This document shows positions 17,947 to 26,793 of a DNA stretch of 64,000 nucleotides, in pieces (position 1 is the first letter of the stretch; every line of letters begins with the position of its first letter). The notes beneath the pieces were generated by a model. The model saw only the letters and a list, made by a program, of their open reading frames with translations. It had not been told where the DNA came from and did not search any database. Source of the DNA: Pseudomonas sp. FP2335 (GTDB lineage Bacteria; Pseudomonadota; Gammaproteobacteria; Pseudomonadales; Pseudomonadaceae); assembly GCF_030687535.1 (NCBI RefSeq), contig NZ_CP117437.1:1137501-1201500 (forward strand), in the 5' to 3' direction. A program made the translations under genes and the position numbers.

Positions 17947-19448
17947 AGGGATTCCTCGCCGTCGTCTTCTTCCAGGGCGTGCAGTTGCAACGTGCTCTGG
18001 GCCAGGGTGCCGCGGGCGGCCAGTTCCTGTTGCACCAGGCGTTGGCCTTGGGCGCGTTGCTCCGGTGTCAGCGGGGCTTCGAGCTGGGTGGCCAGGTCAT
18101 TGGCTTGCGGGGTGTCCTGGGCCTTGGCCAATTGGCTGAAGACGTAGGCGTTCAATGGGTCGGGCTTGGTGCCCTTGCCTTGGGAAAACAGTTGGGCGAT
18201 GGCGAAGTCGGCACTGTTCTGGCCGTTGCGCGCAGCGGTCAGCAGGTGGTCCAGGGCTTTTTGCGAGTAGACCTGGCCGAGATAGCCACGGCGGTAGATC
18301 TGGCCGAGGTAGTAGTCGGCGGCGACTTCCTTGCCCTGGGCTTTCTGGAAGTGTGCTTCGGCCGCCTTGGCATCGGCCGGTACCCACTTGCCGTCGTAGT
18401 AGAGCTTGCCCAGCAACAACTCGGCGCGCGGCTGGTCGGCGGCGCGGCCGTTGTCCAGGTATTTCATCATCTGGTCGACGTCGCCCAGTTCGGGGAAGTC
18501 GTAGAGCAGTTGTGCCAGGCTGACCCAGGATGCCGGGTAGCCAGGGGCGATTTTTTCCAGCAGGGCCTGGGCGGTTTTTGCGTCCGGGGTGCCAATGCTG
18601 GCATCGCCGAGCACACGGGCGACGCTGTCGACACGCTGGGCGGTGACGCTGCCACGGCTGTAGCCGGCTTCCATTTGCTTGAGCAGTTCAGCCTGTTTTT
18701 CCGGCGCGGCTTGTTTCTGGTAGACCGTGGCCAGCTCGACGTAGCAGATGTCGGTGCTGTTCAGCGCGGCTTTGCAGATGCGTTCCACATCGTCCAGATG
18801 CTGGTCGTAAGTGCCTTGGGTGCGATACAGCAGCACCTGGGCCAGACCGGCTTCCGGGTAACCGGCGGCCTGCCATTGGCTGATCTGCTGCTGGGCATTC
18901 ACGTTGGGGAAGCTGTGCGGGTATTGCAGGTACAGCATCGCCAGCGGGATCAGGGTGTTGCCTTCGCCATTGGCAAAGGCTTTTTTCAGCAGGCCTTCGG
19001 CTTCGTGGTGTTCGGCTTCGGTGCTGCCGGGCTTGGCCACCAGCAGGCGACCGAGGCGGGCCTGGGCGCGGGGCGAGGTGTCCGCTGCCGCACGGTAGGT
19101 GGCTTCGGCCTGTTTGATTTGCGCCGGATCGCGAGTGCCGACCTGGATGTCGGCCAGGCCGACTTGGGCCTCGCTGTAACCCAGGTCTGCCAGTTGCTGG
19201 TAGTTCTGCTGCGCGGTGATGGTGTCGCCACGTTTGAGCGCTTCATTGGCCAGGCGTTGGTCGGGCAGGCCGGCGCAGCCAGCGAGGCTCACCGCAAGTG
19301 TCAAGGTGCACAGAGAACCCATGTGGGAGCGGGCTTGCTCGCGAAGGGGCCTTGTCAGTTGATACATGTGCTGGCTGACACACTGCTTTCGCGAGCAAGC
19401 CCGCTCCCACAGGGACCGCGGTGTTTTTATTGGAGTCATCACAGGCAT
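17943..19448 (-). CDS. algK: Alginate TPR lipoprotein AlgK, REPIN-altered N-terminus
   Basis: An outer-membrane lipoprotein with Sel1/TPR-like repeats that localises AlgE and scaffolds export. The body matches AlgK from [14 protein letters not shown] onward, with lipobox LAVSLAGC. The start is unusual. GAGG follows the alg44 stop and serves ATG 19448, GTG 19442 or ATG 19439, but translation from there reads through an entire REPIN (codons for [10 protein letters not shown], then LREQARSH) before the signal region. The next start, ATG 19322 ([16 protein letters not shown]), abuts the REPIN, lacks a Shine-Dalgarno sequence and has no basic n-region. Real start unresolved. Confidence 0.9.
   Translation of the reverse strand: MPVMTPIKTPRSLWERACSRKQCVSQHMYQLTRPLREQARSHMGSLCTLTLAVSLAGCAGLPDQRLANEALKRGDTITAQQNYQQLADLGYSEAQVGLADIQVGTRDPAQIKQAEATYRAAADTSPRAQARLGRLLVAKPGSTEAEHHEAEGLLKKAFANGEGNTLIPLAMLYLQYPHSFPNVNAQQQISQWQAAGYPEAGLAQVLLYRTQGTYDQHLDDVERICKAALNSTDICYVELATVYQKQAAPEKQAELLKQMEAGYSRGSVTAQRVDSVARVLGDASIGTPDAKTAQALLEKIAPGYPASWVSLAQLLYDFPELGDVDQMMKYLDNGRAADQPRAELLLGKLYYDGKWVPADAKAAEAHFQKAQGKEVAADYYLGQIYRRGYLGQVYSQKALDHLLTAARNGQNSADFAIAQLFSQGKGTKPDPLNAYVFSQLAKAQDTPQANDLATQLEAPLTPEQRAQGQRLVQQELAARGTLAQSTLQLHALEEDDGEESL
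19323..19410. repeat. REPIN at the 5' end of algK
   Basis: A complete doublet (GTGGGAGCGGGCTTGCTCG at the left, AAGCCCGCTCCCAC at the right) between the ancestral alg44-algK junction, where a Shine-Dalgarno sequence and start codons remain, and the algK lipoprotein signal. It contains no stop in the algK frame. The ATG at 19322 lies directly at its edge. Confidence 0.93.
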
Positions 19449-19457
19449 GTCCTCTGC

Positions 19458-20624
19458 TTACAGACCGTTGGCCATGGCTTTGTCGATCAGCCAGTTCAGC
19501 GAAGGGCCGCGGTCGCTGGTCACTTCCACCGGGCGGCCGGCGTAGGTGCTGTCCAGCGGAGCGTCAGGCTTGATCTGCACGCGGATGTCGGAGGACAGGT
19601 CGGCGCTGTTCAAGCTGGTGCTGCTGACGATGGTGCCGGTGCGGGTCTGTTCTTCGTCGGCGACCTGGAAGCTCACCGGCGTACCTGGACGCACGTCGGC
19701 GAACTGGCGATAGGTGAAGCGTGCTTCCACATTGGCCTGGCTGCCGCGAGGCACCAGTTGGAAGATCACGTCGCCTTTGTTGGCGTACTGGCCGTCAGCG
19801 ACCATTTGCTGGGCGACCACGCAGTCGCACGGCGAGGTCAGGGTGCCGGTCATTTGCTTGCCGAACAGTTCTTCAACCTTGGCCGGTTGCAGTTGGTCTT
19901 CGTCCAGGTGGCCCTTGAGCACATCCAGCATGCTGGTGCTGAACGTCGCCAGTGGCGCGCCCTTGGCGGCGACCGCGTCACCTTTGAGCAGGCTTTGCAC
20001 GGTGCCGTCGCGGGGCATGGTCACGTTCATGCCGGGCACGCTGACCAGGCCGGCCTGGGCGTGGCTGACGAAGTACATGCCGTACACCGACTTGAACACG
20101 AAACCGAAAGCCGCCAGGCCGACGATGAAGATGCCCGCGCTGAATACCACGGCGCGCAGGCGACCGAACGCGGTCATGCCGCTGCCGCTGTCCTTGACCT
20201 TGCGCGCCTTGGTGAAGTTATCGCGTTGCAGGGTCGCCAGCACGTCGCCCATGGTCACGATGTCACCGGACAGGTGCGAGGTGATCAGATGGCGCAGGGT
20301 GGAAATATCCTGGGCGTCGAGGTTCTGGAACTGGCAACCGGTGCGGCCGGTCTGGCGGTCGTAGGAGCGGATCTGCAGTTCCACGTCCATGGCCAGGCCG
20401 AGGTTATCGATGACGAATTGCAGGCGGCCCTTGTGCACTTCGCCGACGGTCAACGGCTGGGTGGCGGTGAACGCCAGGCCGCCGGCGGACAGGTCGATCA
20501 CCCGTGCTTCGGTCTGGGTGCGGTCGGTGTTGAAGAAGCGCAGCTTGGCCGGGATTTTTACGCGGGCATGTTGGCGCTGGGCTTCGGATTCGTGGACAAC
20601 ATTGGCATTTACTTGGCTGTTCAT
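19458..20624 (-). CDS. alg44: Cyclic-di-GMP receptor Alg44
   Basis: 388 residues: N-terminal PilZ domain with Arg17 and Arg21 (QRQHAR) and Asp44-x-Ser46 (VIDLSAGG), the same numbers as the c-di-GMP-binding residues of P. aeruginosa Alg44; one membrane helix near 155-185 (VVFSAGIFIVGLAAFGFV); then a periplasmic HlyD-like domain. It activates the Alg8 polymerase after c-di-GMP binding. It starts 38 nt downstream of alg8. Confidence 0.97.
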   Translation of the reverse strand: MNSQVNANVVHESEAQRQHARVKIPAKLRFFNTDRTQTEARVIDLSAGGLAFTATQPLTVGEVHKGRLQFVIDNLGLAMDVELQIRSYDRQTGRTGCQFQNLDAQDISTLRHLITSHLSGDIVTMGDVLATLQRDNFTKARKVKDSGSGMTAFGRLRAVVFSAGIFIVGLAAFGFVFKSVYGMYFVSHAQAGLVSVPGMNVTMPRDGTVQSLLKGDAVAAKGAPLATFSTSMLDVLKGHLDEDQLQPAKVEELFGKQMTGTLTSPCDCVVAQQMVADGQYANKGDVIFQLVPRGSQANVEARFTYRQFADVRPGTPVSFQVADEEQTRTGTIVSSTSLNSADLSSDIRVQIKPDAPLDSTYAGRPVEVTSDRGPSLNWLIDKAMANGL

Positions 20625-20662
20625 CAGGGCAATTTCCTAGAGTTAATTCAGGCTTGGCAGGG

Positions 20663-22144
20663 TCAGACCATCATCAGCAACACGGCAACGAAGATGCTGC
20701 CGGCGGAGAAGGTCATGGTCCGAGACGACCAGGTGTTGAACCAACGTTGAAAGCTGGCCAAATCGCGGGTCAGTTTGGTGTCCTGGCGGGTCCAGGACTG
20801 TTGATCAAGGCGGAAGAACACGTAGATCTTCACCAGCGCGCCCATGATCTGGTTGTAATAGAGAATCACCGGGTACGCCGGGCCGATCGTGTGGCCGGAG
20901 CACGACAGCAACAGGGTCAGGATCAGGCGCGTGATGCCGATCCACAGCAGGTACGCAAGGATGAAGGCGCCGCCGTATTTGAAGGTGGCGATGATTGCCA
21001 CGGTCAGGCCGAGCAGGGAGGTCCACATCGACACGCGCTGGTCGAACAGCACCACGCTGGTGAACAGGCCCAGGCGTCGCACACCCAGGCCGAGGGCGCG
21101 GGAGTTCTGGCGCAGGTTGTTGCCGTACCAGCGGAACATCAGCTTGCGGCTGGCCTTGATAAAGCTCTTTTCCGGCGGGTGTTCCACGGTGTTGATCGCG
21201 GCGTCCGGCACGTAGAAGGTGTCGTAGCCCAGGCGCATCAGGCTGAACCAGCTGGACTTGTCGTCGCCGGTGAGGAACTTGAAGCGGCCCAGGCGCCAGT
21301 GCTGCAGCGAGTCGCTTTCGACGTCGGCGATGAAGCCTGGGTCGGTCACCACACTGGCGCGGAACACCGACATGCGCCCGGTCATGGTCAGCACGCGCTT
21401 GGACAGGGCCATGGAGCACATGTTGATGTGGCGCTGGGCGAAGCGCAGCTTGTGCCACTCGCTCATGATGTAGCCGCCACGCACTTCGCAGAATTCGTTG
21501 GTGGTCAGGCCGCCGACGTTGCCGAACAACTGGAACCACGGCACGGTCTTGCGCACGACACCTTCGGCCAGCACGGTGTCGCCATCGATCACGGCGACCA
21601 CGGCGCGGTCATCCGGCAGGTGGCGGGAGATCGCCCGGAAGCCGAAGGCCAGGCCGTCGCGCTTGCCGGTACCGGCGATGCGCACGAAGTCGAGCTTCAC
21701 GTGGTCCGGCGGGTTCATGCGTTCCCACAGGCTTTTCACCAGCAGCTCATCGGACATTTCCACCAGCGAGCAGACCACGGTGGTGGGGAAGCCGCATTCG
21801 ATGGCTTCGCGGATCACCGAGCTGTAGACCTGCGCGGTGGTCAGCGCGTCGATACGGAAACTGGTGACCATCAGGAACACGTGGGACGGGTCGGCGGCCT
21901 TGCCCAGCTTGCGCACTTTGCGGCGCAGGTGCGGGTAGACCACGTACAAAAACAGCATGCCGCGAAAGAAATGCGTAGCACCCATCGAGTAGCGCCAGAT
22001 GCCGACGGCGCCAATCAGGAAAATAAAATTCTTCGACTCCGAGTCGAACGTACTCGCCGGCAACAGCAGGGCGAGTCCCATCAGCAGGCTGAGAAAGAAC
22101 AGCCAGCCGGCAGATTGCAGTAGGACGTGTTTTAACTTGGACAT
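20663..22144 (-). CDS. alg8: Mannuronan synthase Alg8
   Basis: 493 residues from ATG 22144 (GGAAG 6 nt upstream). Family 2 glycosyltransferase in the inner membrane: membrane helices at both ends, cytoplasmic catalytic core with [12 protein letters not shown] (nucleotide-sugar Asp residues), TGDDKSSWF and an RW-type motif in MFRWYGNN. It polymerises GDP-mannuronic acid into polymannuronate and requires Alg44. Confidence 0.96.
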   Translation of the reverse strand: MSKLKHVLLQSAGWLFFLSLLMGLALLLPASTFDSESKNFIFLIGAVGIWRYSMGATHFFRGMLFLYVVYPHLRRKVRKLGKAADPSHVFLMVTSFRIDALTTAQVYSSVIREAIECGFPTTVVCSLVEMSDELLVKSLWERMNPPDHVKLDFVRIAGTGKRDGLAFGFRAISRHLPDDRAVVAVIDGDTVLAEGVVRKTVPWFQLFGNVGGLTTNEFCEVRGGYIMSEWHKLRFAQRHINMCSMALSKRVLTMTGRMSVFRASVVTDPGFIADVESDSLQHWRLGRFKFLTGDDKSSWFSLMRLGYDTFYVPDAAINTVEHPPEKSFIKASRKLMFRWYGNNLRQNSRALGLGVRRLGLFTSVVLFDQRVSMWTSLLGLTVAIIATFKYGGAFILAYLLWIGITRLILTLLLSCSGHTIGPAYPVILYYNQIMGALVKIYVFFRLDQQSWTRQDTKLTRDLASFQRWFNTWSSRTMTFSAGSIFVAVLLMMV

Positions 22145-22227
22145 AAGCATCTTCCGAAGGTGAAGGAGGTTTCAGGCGGCGAGCGCTGGGGATGGAAACG
22201 CGCGCCGCCTGAAACTTGCCGTTGCTG

Positions 22228-23544
22228 TTACCAGCAGATGCCTTCGGTGCGGCCTGTGGTGCAGGTCGCATTTTTCATGAAGCCCACCAGGTCAATCACT
22301 TGCTTGCCGTGCGGTGCGTTCTGCGCCAGGGCGCGGAATTTTTCGTCACGGTTGCCGAGGATGATCACGTCGGAGTTGTTGATCACGTCATCGAAGTCCG
22401 AGTTGAGCAGGGACGACACGTGGGGGATCTTGCCTTCGATGTAGTCCTTGTTCGCACCATGCACACGGGCGTACTCGACGTTGCTGTCGTAGATGCTCAG
22501 GTCGTAACCCTTGCCGATCAGCATTTCCGCCAGTTCTACCAGCGGGCTTTCACGCAGGTCGTCGGTACCGGCCTTGAAGCTCAGGCCCAGCAGCGCGACT
22601 TTGCGCTTGTCGTGGCCGGCAACGATGTCGAAGGCGTTCTGTACCTGGGATTCGTTGCTGCGCATCAGCGAGTTGAGCAGCGGCGCTTCCACGTCCAGGG
22701 AGCTGGCGCGGTAGGTGAGGGCACGTACGTCTTTTGGCAGGCACGAACCGCCGAAGGCGAAGCCTGGGCGCATGTAGTACTGGGACAGGTTGAGAGTCTT
22801 GTCCTGGCAGACCACTTCCATCACTTCGCGGCCATCGACGCCGACGGCCTTGGCGATGTTGCCGATCTCGTTGGCGAAGGTGACTTTGGTGGCGTGCCAC
22901 ACGTTGCAGGTGTACTTGATCATCTCGGCAACGGCGATGTCCTTGCGGATGATCGGCGCGTCGAGTTCTTCGTACAGCGACTGCAGGACATCGCCGGAGG
23001 CTTTGTCGAACTCGCCGATGACAGTCATCGGTGGCAGGTCGTAGTCGGCGATGGCGGTGGATTCACGCAGGAACTCCGGGTTGACCGCGACGCCGAAGTC
23101 GACGCCGGCTTTTTTGCCGGAGCAGTCTTCGAGGATCGGGATCACCACGTTCGCCACGGTGCCTGGCAACACGGTGCTGCGCACCACGACGGTGTGGCGG
23201 GTGGTCTTGTCGCGCAGGACAAAACCGATTTCGCGGCACACGGCTTCGATGTAGTCCAGTTCCAGGTCGCCGTTTTTCTTGCTTGGCGTACCGACGCAGA
23301 TCATCGACAGGTCGGTATCGCGGATGGCGTCGGCGAAGTTGGTGGTGCCGCGCAGTCGGCCGGTTTGAATACCCTGGCTCAACAGTTCGCCCAGGCCCGG
23401 TTCAACGATGGGCGATTTGCCAGCGTTGATCAGGTCAATCTTGTCCTTGGAGATGTCTACGCCGACCACTTCGTGGCCACGGGCAGACAGGCAACCGGCA
23501 CAGACTGCGCCGACGTAACCGAGACCAAATATGCTGATGCGCAT
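22228..23544 (-). CDS. algD: GDP-mannose 6-dehydrogenase AlgD
   Basis: 438 residues from ATG 23544 (AGAGGTAA upstream). Rossmann motif GLGYVGAVCAG at residue 7; catalytic Cys268 in GGSCLPKD, identical in number to P. aeruginosa AlgD. It oxidises GDP-mannose to GDP-mannuronate, the committed step of alginate synthesis. First gene of the operon, behind a long leader and an AlgU-type promoter. Confidence 0.97.
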   Translation of the reverse strand: MRISIFGLGYVGAVCAGCLSARGHEVVGVDISKDKIDLINAGKSPIVEPGLGELLSQGIQTGRLRGTTNFADAIRDTDLSMICVGTPSKKNGDLELDYIEAVCREIGFVLRDKTTRHTVVVRSTVLPGTVANVVIPILEDCSGKKAGVDFGVAVNPEFLRESTAIADYDLPPMTVIGEFDKASGDVLQSLYEELDAPIIRKDIAVAEMIKYTCNVWHATKVTFANEIGNIAKAVGVDGREVMEVVCQDKTLNLSQYYMRPGFAFGGSCLPKDVRALTYRASSLDVEAPLLNSLMRSNESQVQNAFDIVAGHDKRKVALLGLSFKAGTDDLRESPLVELAEMLIGKGYDLSIYDSNVEYARVHGANKDYIEGKIPHVSSLLNSDFDDVINNSDVIILGNRDEKFRALAQNAPHGKQVIDLVGFMKNATCTTGRTEGICW

Positions 23545-24009
23545 CGCATTTACCTCTTTAATAATCATGCCAATAATTGGCCGGAGTTCATGTTTGCAAG
23601 CGTCACTGATGCCACGGAAGTTGGGCGAATAGACGCCGACTTACCGCGTACGGGCATGTTAATTAGTGAGTGACTAACTATTGCACTCAAGTTGTGCGCA
23701 ACTTGGCCTTGTTATTGGGGCTTGCCCTCAAATGCAGCCGGCCTTCCTTGGGGGAAGGGTCCGACGCCAGTGCCGCAGGACCTTGATACAGGCCATAAGC
23801 CTTTAACTATCAAAGCCTTGGGTGTCATCACTGACACATTTGGGTAAGCGCTGCCTTGGCCTATAGGGGTTAGCAATTAATCCTTATCGCTGCCCTCAAC
23901 TCATATCAGTTGATGATGTGACCCGTGAGTCAAAGTTGATGGGGCAACTTCGCTACTTCCTTGGATCGCCATGTAAGTCATCTCTTACAGAAACAGAGAA
24001 TTTCGTTAC
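23545..24009 (-). promoter_or_regulatory. Long algD 5' leader
   Basis: About 465 nt between the predicted transcription start and the algD ATG, with no convincing gene. Several G/C hairpins are visible, for example around CCTTCCTTGGGGGAAGG (23741-23757). A long untranslated algD leader is also found in P. aeruginosa. I cannot assign a defined RNA element here. Confidence 0.55.
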
Positions 24010-24015
24010 CGGTGG

Positions 24016-24042
24016 TATGAGCCGTGGGTTTTGATGAAGTTC
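24016..24042 (-). promoter_or_regulatory. AlgU (sigma-22) type algD promoter
   Basis: On the minus strand GAACTT (24042-24037), 16 nt, then TCATA (24020-24016). The AlgU consensus is GAACTT with 16-17 nt to TCtgA, and the P. aeruginosa algD promoter has a similar -10 (TCCTA). The direction and position upstream of algD fit. The transcription start would be near 24009. Confidence 0.75.
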
Positions 24043-24090
24043 CAGCCCGCTCATCCTGTTTCCTGAAATTTCTTGAAATATGAGAAGAGA

Positions 24091-24202
24091 TGGCACTAGT
24101 ACTATATTGATAGCACTTGCTATTTGGGCCAATAGTTATAGGGAGTTGGTACGCGGGGATAGTTTTGTGCCACTAGTGTTTGAAAAAAGTGGTGCCACTA
24201 CG
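24091..24202. promoter_or_regulatory. Three direct repeats upstream of the algD promoter
   Basis: TGGCACTAGT (24091-24100), TGCCACTAGT (24168-24177) and TGCCACTACG (24193-24202): three same-strand copies of TGSCACTA, roughly 80-190 nt upstream of the predicted start, in an unusually AT-rich stretch. They may be binding sites for an algD regulator. A further stretch read on the minus strand as ACATTCGTC (24220-24212) matches the AlgR half-site CCGTTCGTC at 7 of 9 positions. Confidence 0.4.
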
Positions 24203-24244
24203 AAAAAAAATGACGAATGTCGAGTGAAAGAATTGTTAGGAGTA

Positions 24245-24264
24245 CGTCAAAATGTTTTTTGACG
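24245..24264. repeat. Perfect small inverted repeat
   Basis: CGTCAAAA (24245-24252) and TTTTGACG (24257-24264) around TGTT, at the far end of the algD upstream region. It could be an operator or a weak bidirectional hairpin; no nearby start decides this. Confidence 0.45.
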
Positions 24265-24306
24265 CCAAAAAAATGGCGACTCTAGATTTGAAATGCGATC
24301 AAAACT

Positions 24307-24393
24307 GTGGGAGCGGGCTTGCTCGCGAATGCGGTGGGTCAGATAAGAATTTATCGACTGACACGCCGCATTCGCGAGCAAGCCCGCTCCCAC
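24307..24393. repeat. REPIN between algD region and yaaA
   Basis: Full doublet with GTGGGAGCGGGCTTGCTCG and the inverted AAGCCCGCTCCCAC, inner parts AATGCGGTGGGTC and GCCGCATTCGC. It lies 37 nt past the yaaA stop and upstream of the algD promoter region. Confidence 0.92.
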
Positions 24394-24430
24394 AGTTGGA
24401 TCTCGTTGTCTGAAGCACACGGGTTTGGCT

Positions 24431-25210
24431 TTATTCCGGTGCGTGATCGCGCAGGAACACCAGCTTGTCCGGCTTGGACTGCTCGGCATTGAAGCGATAA
24501 CCCTGCACATCAAACTCCTTGAGCCTGGCCGGGTCGTTGATGCGCTCTTCAATCACAAAGCGGCTCATCATGCCCCGGGCCTTCTTGGCGTAGAAGCTGA
24601 TGATCTTGTACTGGCCGTTCTTGAAGTCCTTGAACTCGGTGTTGATGATCCGCGCATTCAGGGCCGTGCGCTTGACCGCCGAGAAGTACTCGTTGGACGC
24701 GAGGTTCAGCAGCACGTCGTCACCTTGCTCGGCCAGGGCTTCGTTCAGCCATTCGCTGATGCGCGTGCCCCAGAAGGCGTAGAGATCCTTGCCACGGGCG
24801 TTGGCCAGTTTGGTGCCCATCTCCAGGCGGTACGGCATCATCAGGTCCAGGGGTCGCAGCAGGCCGTAGAGGCCCGAGAGCATGCGCAAGTGGTCCTGGG
24901 CGTAGCTGAAGTCGGCATCGCTGAAGGTCTCGGCGTTGAGGCCGGTGTACACGTCACCCTTGAAGGCCAATAGCGCCTGCTTGGCGTTGGCGGGGGTGAA
25001 GGCGGGGTTCCAGCTGCCGAAGCGCGCCGCGTTGAGGCCGCCGATCTTGTCGGACACATGCATCAGTTCGCTGATCTGTGCCGGGCTCATTTCGCGCAGT
25101 TGCTCGATCAGTTCCTGGGAGTGATCCAGGTACTGCGGCTGGGTAAAGCGCTGGGTGGCGGGCGCGGTCTCGAAATCGAGGGTCTTGGCGGGTGAAATCA
25201 CCGTCAGCAT
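24431..25210 (-). CDS. yaaA: Peroxide stress protein YaaA (UPF0246)
   Basis: 259 residues, near the family's usual length. Starts [14 protein letters not shown], the conserved N-terminus, with [18 protein letters not shown] and [13 protein letters not shown] further in and a Lys-rich tail ([14 protein letters not shown]). YaaA lowers intracellular free iron and limits Fenton damage under peroxide stress in E. coli. It is monocistronic and divergent from the deacetylase-like gene at 25330. Confidence 0.93.
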   Translation of the reverse strand: MLTVISPAKTLDFETAPATQRFTQPQYLDHSQELIEQLREMSPAQISELMHVSDKIGGLNAARFGSWNPAFTPANAKQALLAFKGDVYTGLNAETFSDADFSYAQDHLRMLSGLYGLLRPLDLMMPYRLEMGTKLANARGKDLYAFWGTRISEWLNEALAEQGDDVLLNLASNEYFSAVKRTALNARIINTEFKDFKNGQYKIISFYAKKARGMMSRFVIEERINDPARLKEFDVQGYRFNAEQSKPDKLVFLRDHAPE

Positions 25211-25329
25211 GAAGTCGTCTCCTTAAATCGTGCCGCGATTCTAGGGGCTGGGGCGTTTTGACTCCACCTATGATGGCGATAGGCATGATCCGCTATGATG
25301 GGCGGTAACTCTGCAAAGGAAGACCCTGC

Positions 25330-26454
25330 GTGCGAATAGCGCTTTTATTGTCGGCCTGCCTGCTCTGCCTGAACGCCCAGGCCGCGCCGGTGGATGTGGC
25401 CAGCCTGGACCGTGGCACCTGGCCCGAAAAGCTCAGCAGCCCGGCGCTGTTCGATGTGGCCTCGCGTGCGGAAATCCTCATGTTTGCCCATGGCCTGTTG
25501 GCCAGCGAAGCCCTGGACGAGGCGGCGCTCAAACAGCGCCTGGGCTTGAAGATCATCAACCTGGCCGCCATCGACGACTTGCGTCGCCAGCTCTGGCAGC
25601 GCCTGTTGGAGAACTACCTGGTCGCCCAGAAAAGCTGCGAAGAGGACGCCTCGTTTTGCTACTTGGTAGAGAACATGGACGATCTGCGCGAGCAGGCGGG
25701 CAAGCTCGAGGTCAGTGAAAACTCCTTCTATATAGGCTGGGCGAACCCCAGCCACGTTTTCCACGAACGCTACCTGGACGAGCTGCTGCGCAAGGCTGCG
25801 CTGTTCCCGCAGATCAGCAGTGAAGTCGCGCGGTTTGGCGATCACGAGCGCAATGGCGATGAATTCAACGACCGCCTGTTTCTGCTGACCTTCGACGGCG
25901 GCCCCGCGCCCGTCAGCGGCAATACCGACTGGCTTACCGACTACCTGCGCAAGCAGAAGCTGAACGCCACCTTCTTCGTCCTTGGCAGCAGCCTGCAAAC
26001 CCGCGTGGAGCGCAGTTCTGCCAGTGATGTGCAGACGTTGTACCAGGGCCAGTGCGTGGGCACCCAGGGCTGGCAGTACCGCTCCCACAGCCACTGGGTC
26101 GACTGGCAAAGCTCGATCACCCGCAGCGCGTCGCTGGCGCAGAACCTGATGCCGGAAAACTATGTGCCGCTGTTCCGTCCGCCGTACGGCCAGCGCCGCG
26201 CCGACAGCCAGGGGTTTTTCCAGTCCCAGGGTTTGCAGGTGGCGTTGTGGGACATCGATTCCCAGGACGAACCGGGCAAGCTCAAGGCCGAAGAGTCGGC
26301 GCAGCGGGTGCTGACGTTGATGTTGCTATGGCGCAAAGGGGTGATTGTGTTTCACGACACCCAGGACAAGGCGCGGGTCGCATTGCCGCAGTTGATGCAG
26401 GCGACGGCACAGAGTGGCTTGGGTTGGCAGGACTGCCGCGAGGCGTTTCGCTGA
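25330..26454 (+). CDS. NodB-like polysaccharide deacetylase family protein, altered metal site
   Basis: 374 residues from GTG 25330 (AAAGGA upstream) with a signal peptide ending LNAQA. Residues 20-180 form a helical region of unknown role; the NodB-like domain follows. Motif 1 reads TFDGGP (Asp189, Gly190) where active enzymes have TFDDGP, so the metal-binding Asp is Gly. Motif 2 reads RSHSHWV (His253, His255), with Val257 where the second metal His (H-x3-H) is expected. RPPYGQ (motif 3), LWDIDSQD and VIVFHD are kept. It may be inactive, bind metal differently, or be a carbohydrate-binding relic. Confidence 0.8.
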   Translation: MRIALLLSACLLCLNAQAAPVDVASLDRGTWPEKLSSPALFDVASRAEILMFAHGLLASEALDEAALKQRLGLKIINLAAIDDLRRQLWQRLLENYLVAQKSCEEDASFCYLVENMDDLREQAGKLEVSENSFYIGWANPSHVFHERYLDELLRKAALFPQISSEVARFGDHERNGDEFNDRLFLLTFDGGPAPVSGNTDWLTDYLRKQKLNATFFVLGSSLQTRVERSSASDVQTLYQGQCVGTQGWQYRSHSHWVDWQSSITRSASLAQNLMPENYVPLFRPPYGQRRADSQGFFQSQGLQVALWDIDSQDEPGKLKAEESAQRVLTLMLLWRKGVIVFHDTQDKARVALPQLMQATAQSGLGWQDCREAFR

Positions 26455-26793
26455 AGTGCCCGGCCCTGTTGGGTGCGGGGCATTTTCGGGGTGATTTTGT
26501 GCGACAAATCGATGCAGGCGGACTTCCGACTTTAACGGGGTGCATGGCACTCGGCTAGTGCTATTCGTCATCCTGAAAAATAAACTTCAAAAAAACGTCA
26601 AAGTGCTTTTTCCTGTCATAGGTTTTGCGGTATTACGAAGTCAGATCGCCGAAACCTGCAGCACAGGTGGCGTCTTTCAAGACTCCTCATGTGGGCATGC
26701 ACTTGACGTCCCTCAGGTGCATTCGGTGGTCGAATCGAGGCGCAGCACCGCTTAGGTATTGCGTCGACTGGCTCCCACAAAAGGTGACCGAGT
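26455..26793. other. Intergenic region before phoH
   Basis: 339 nt without a convincing gene. An imperfect G/C hairpin right after the deacetylase-like gene (about 26456-26485, GTGCCCGGCCC with GGTGCGGGGCA, followed by TTTT) could be its terminator. The remainder is AT-richer; I see no repeat or RNA gene in it. Confidence 0.5.

Noticed and set aside
17979..20750. A 923-codon open frame on the plus strand opposite algK/alg44
   Set aside because: Same reason: antisense to two well-identified genes, compositionally biased and crossing a REPIN.
24080..24262. A 60-codon frame in the algD upstream region
   Set aside because: No Shine-Dalgarno sequence, no homology I know, and it overlaps regulatory repeats and an AT-rich stretch.
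24060..24270. A sigma-54 promoter upstream of algD
   Set aside because: TGGCAC sequences are present on the minus strand but lack a GC at the -12 position with correct spacing.
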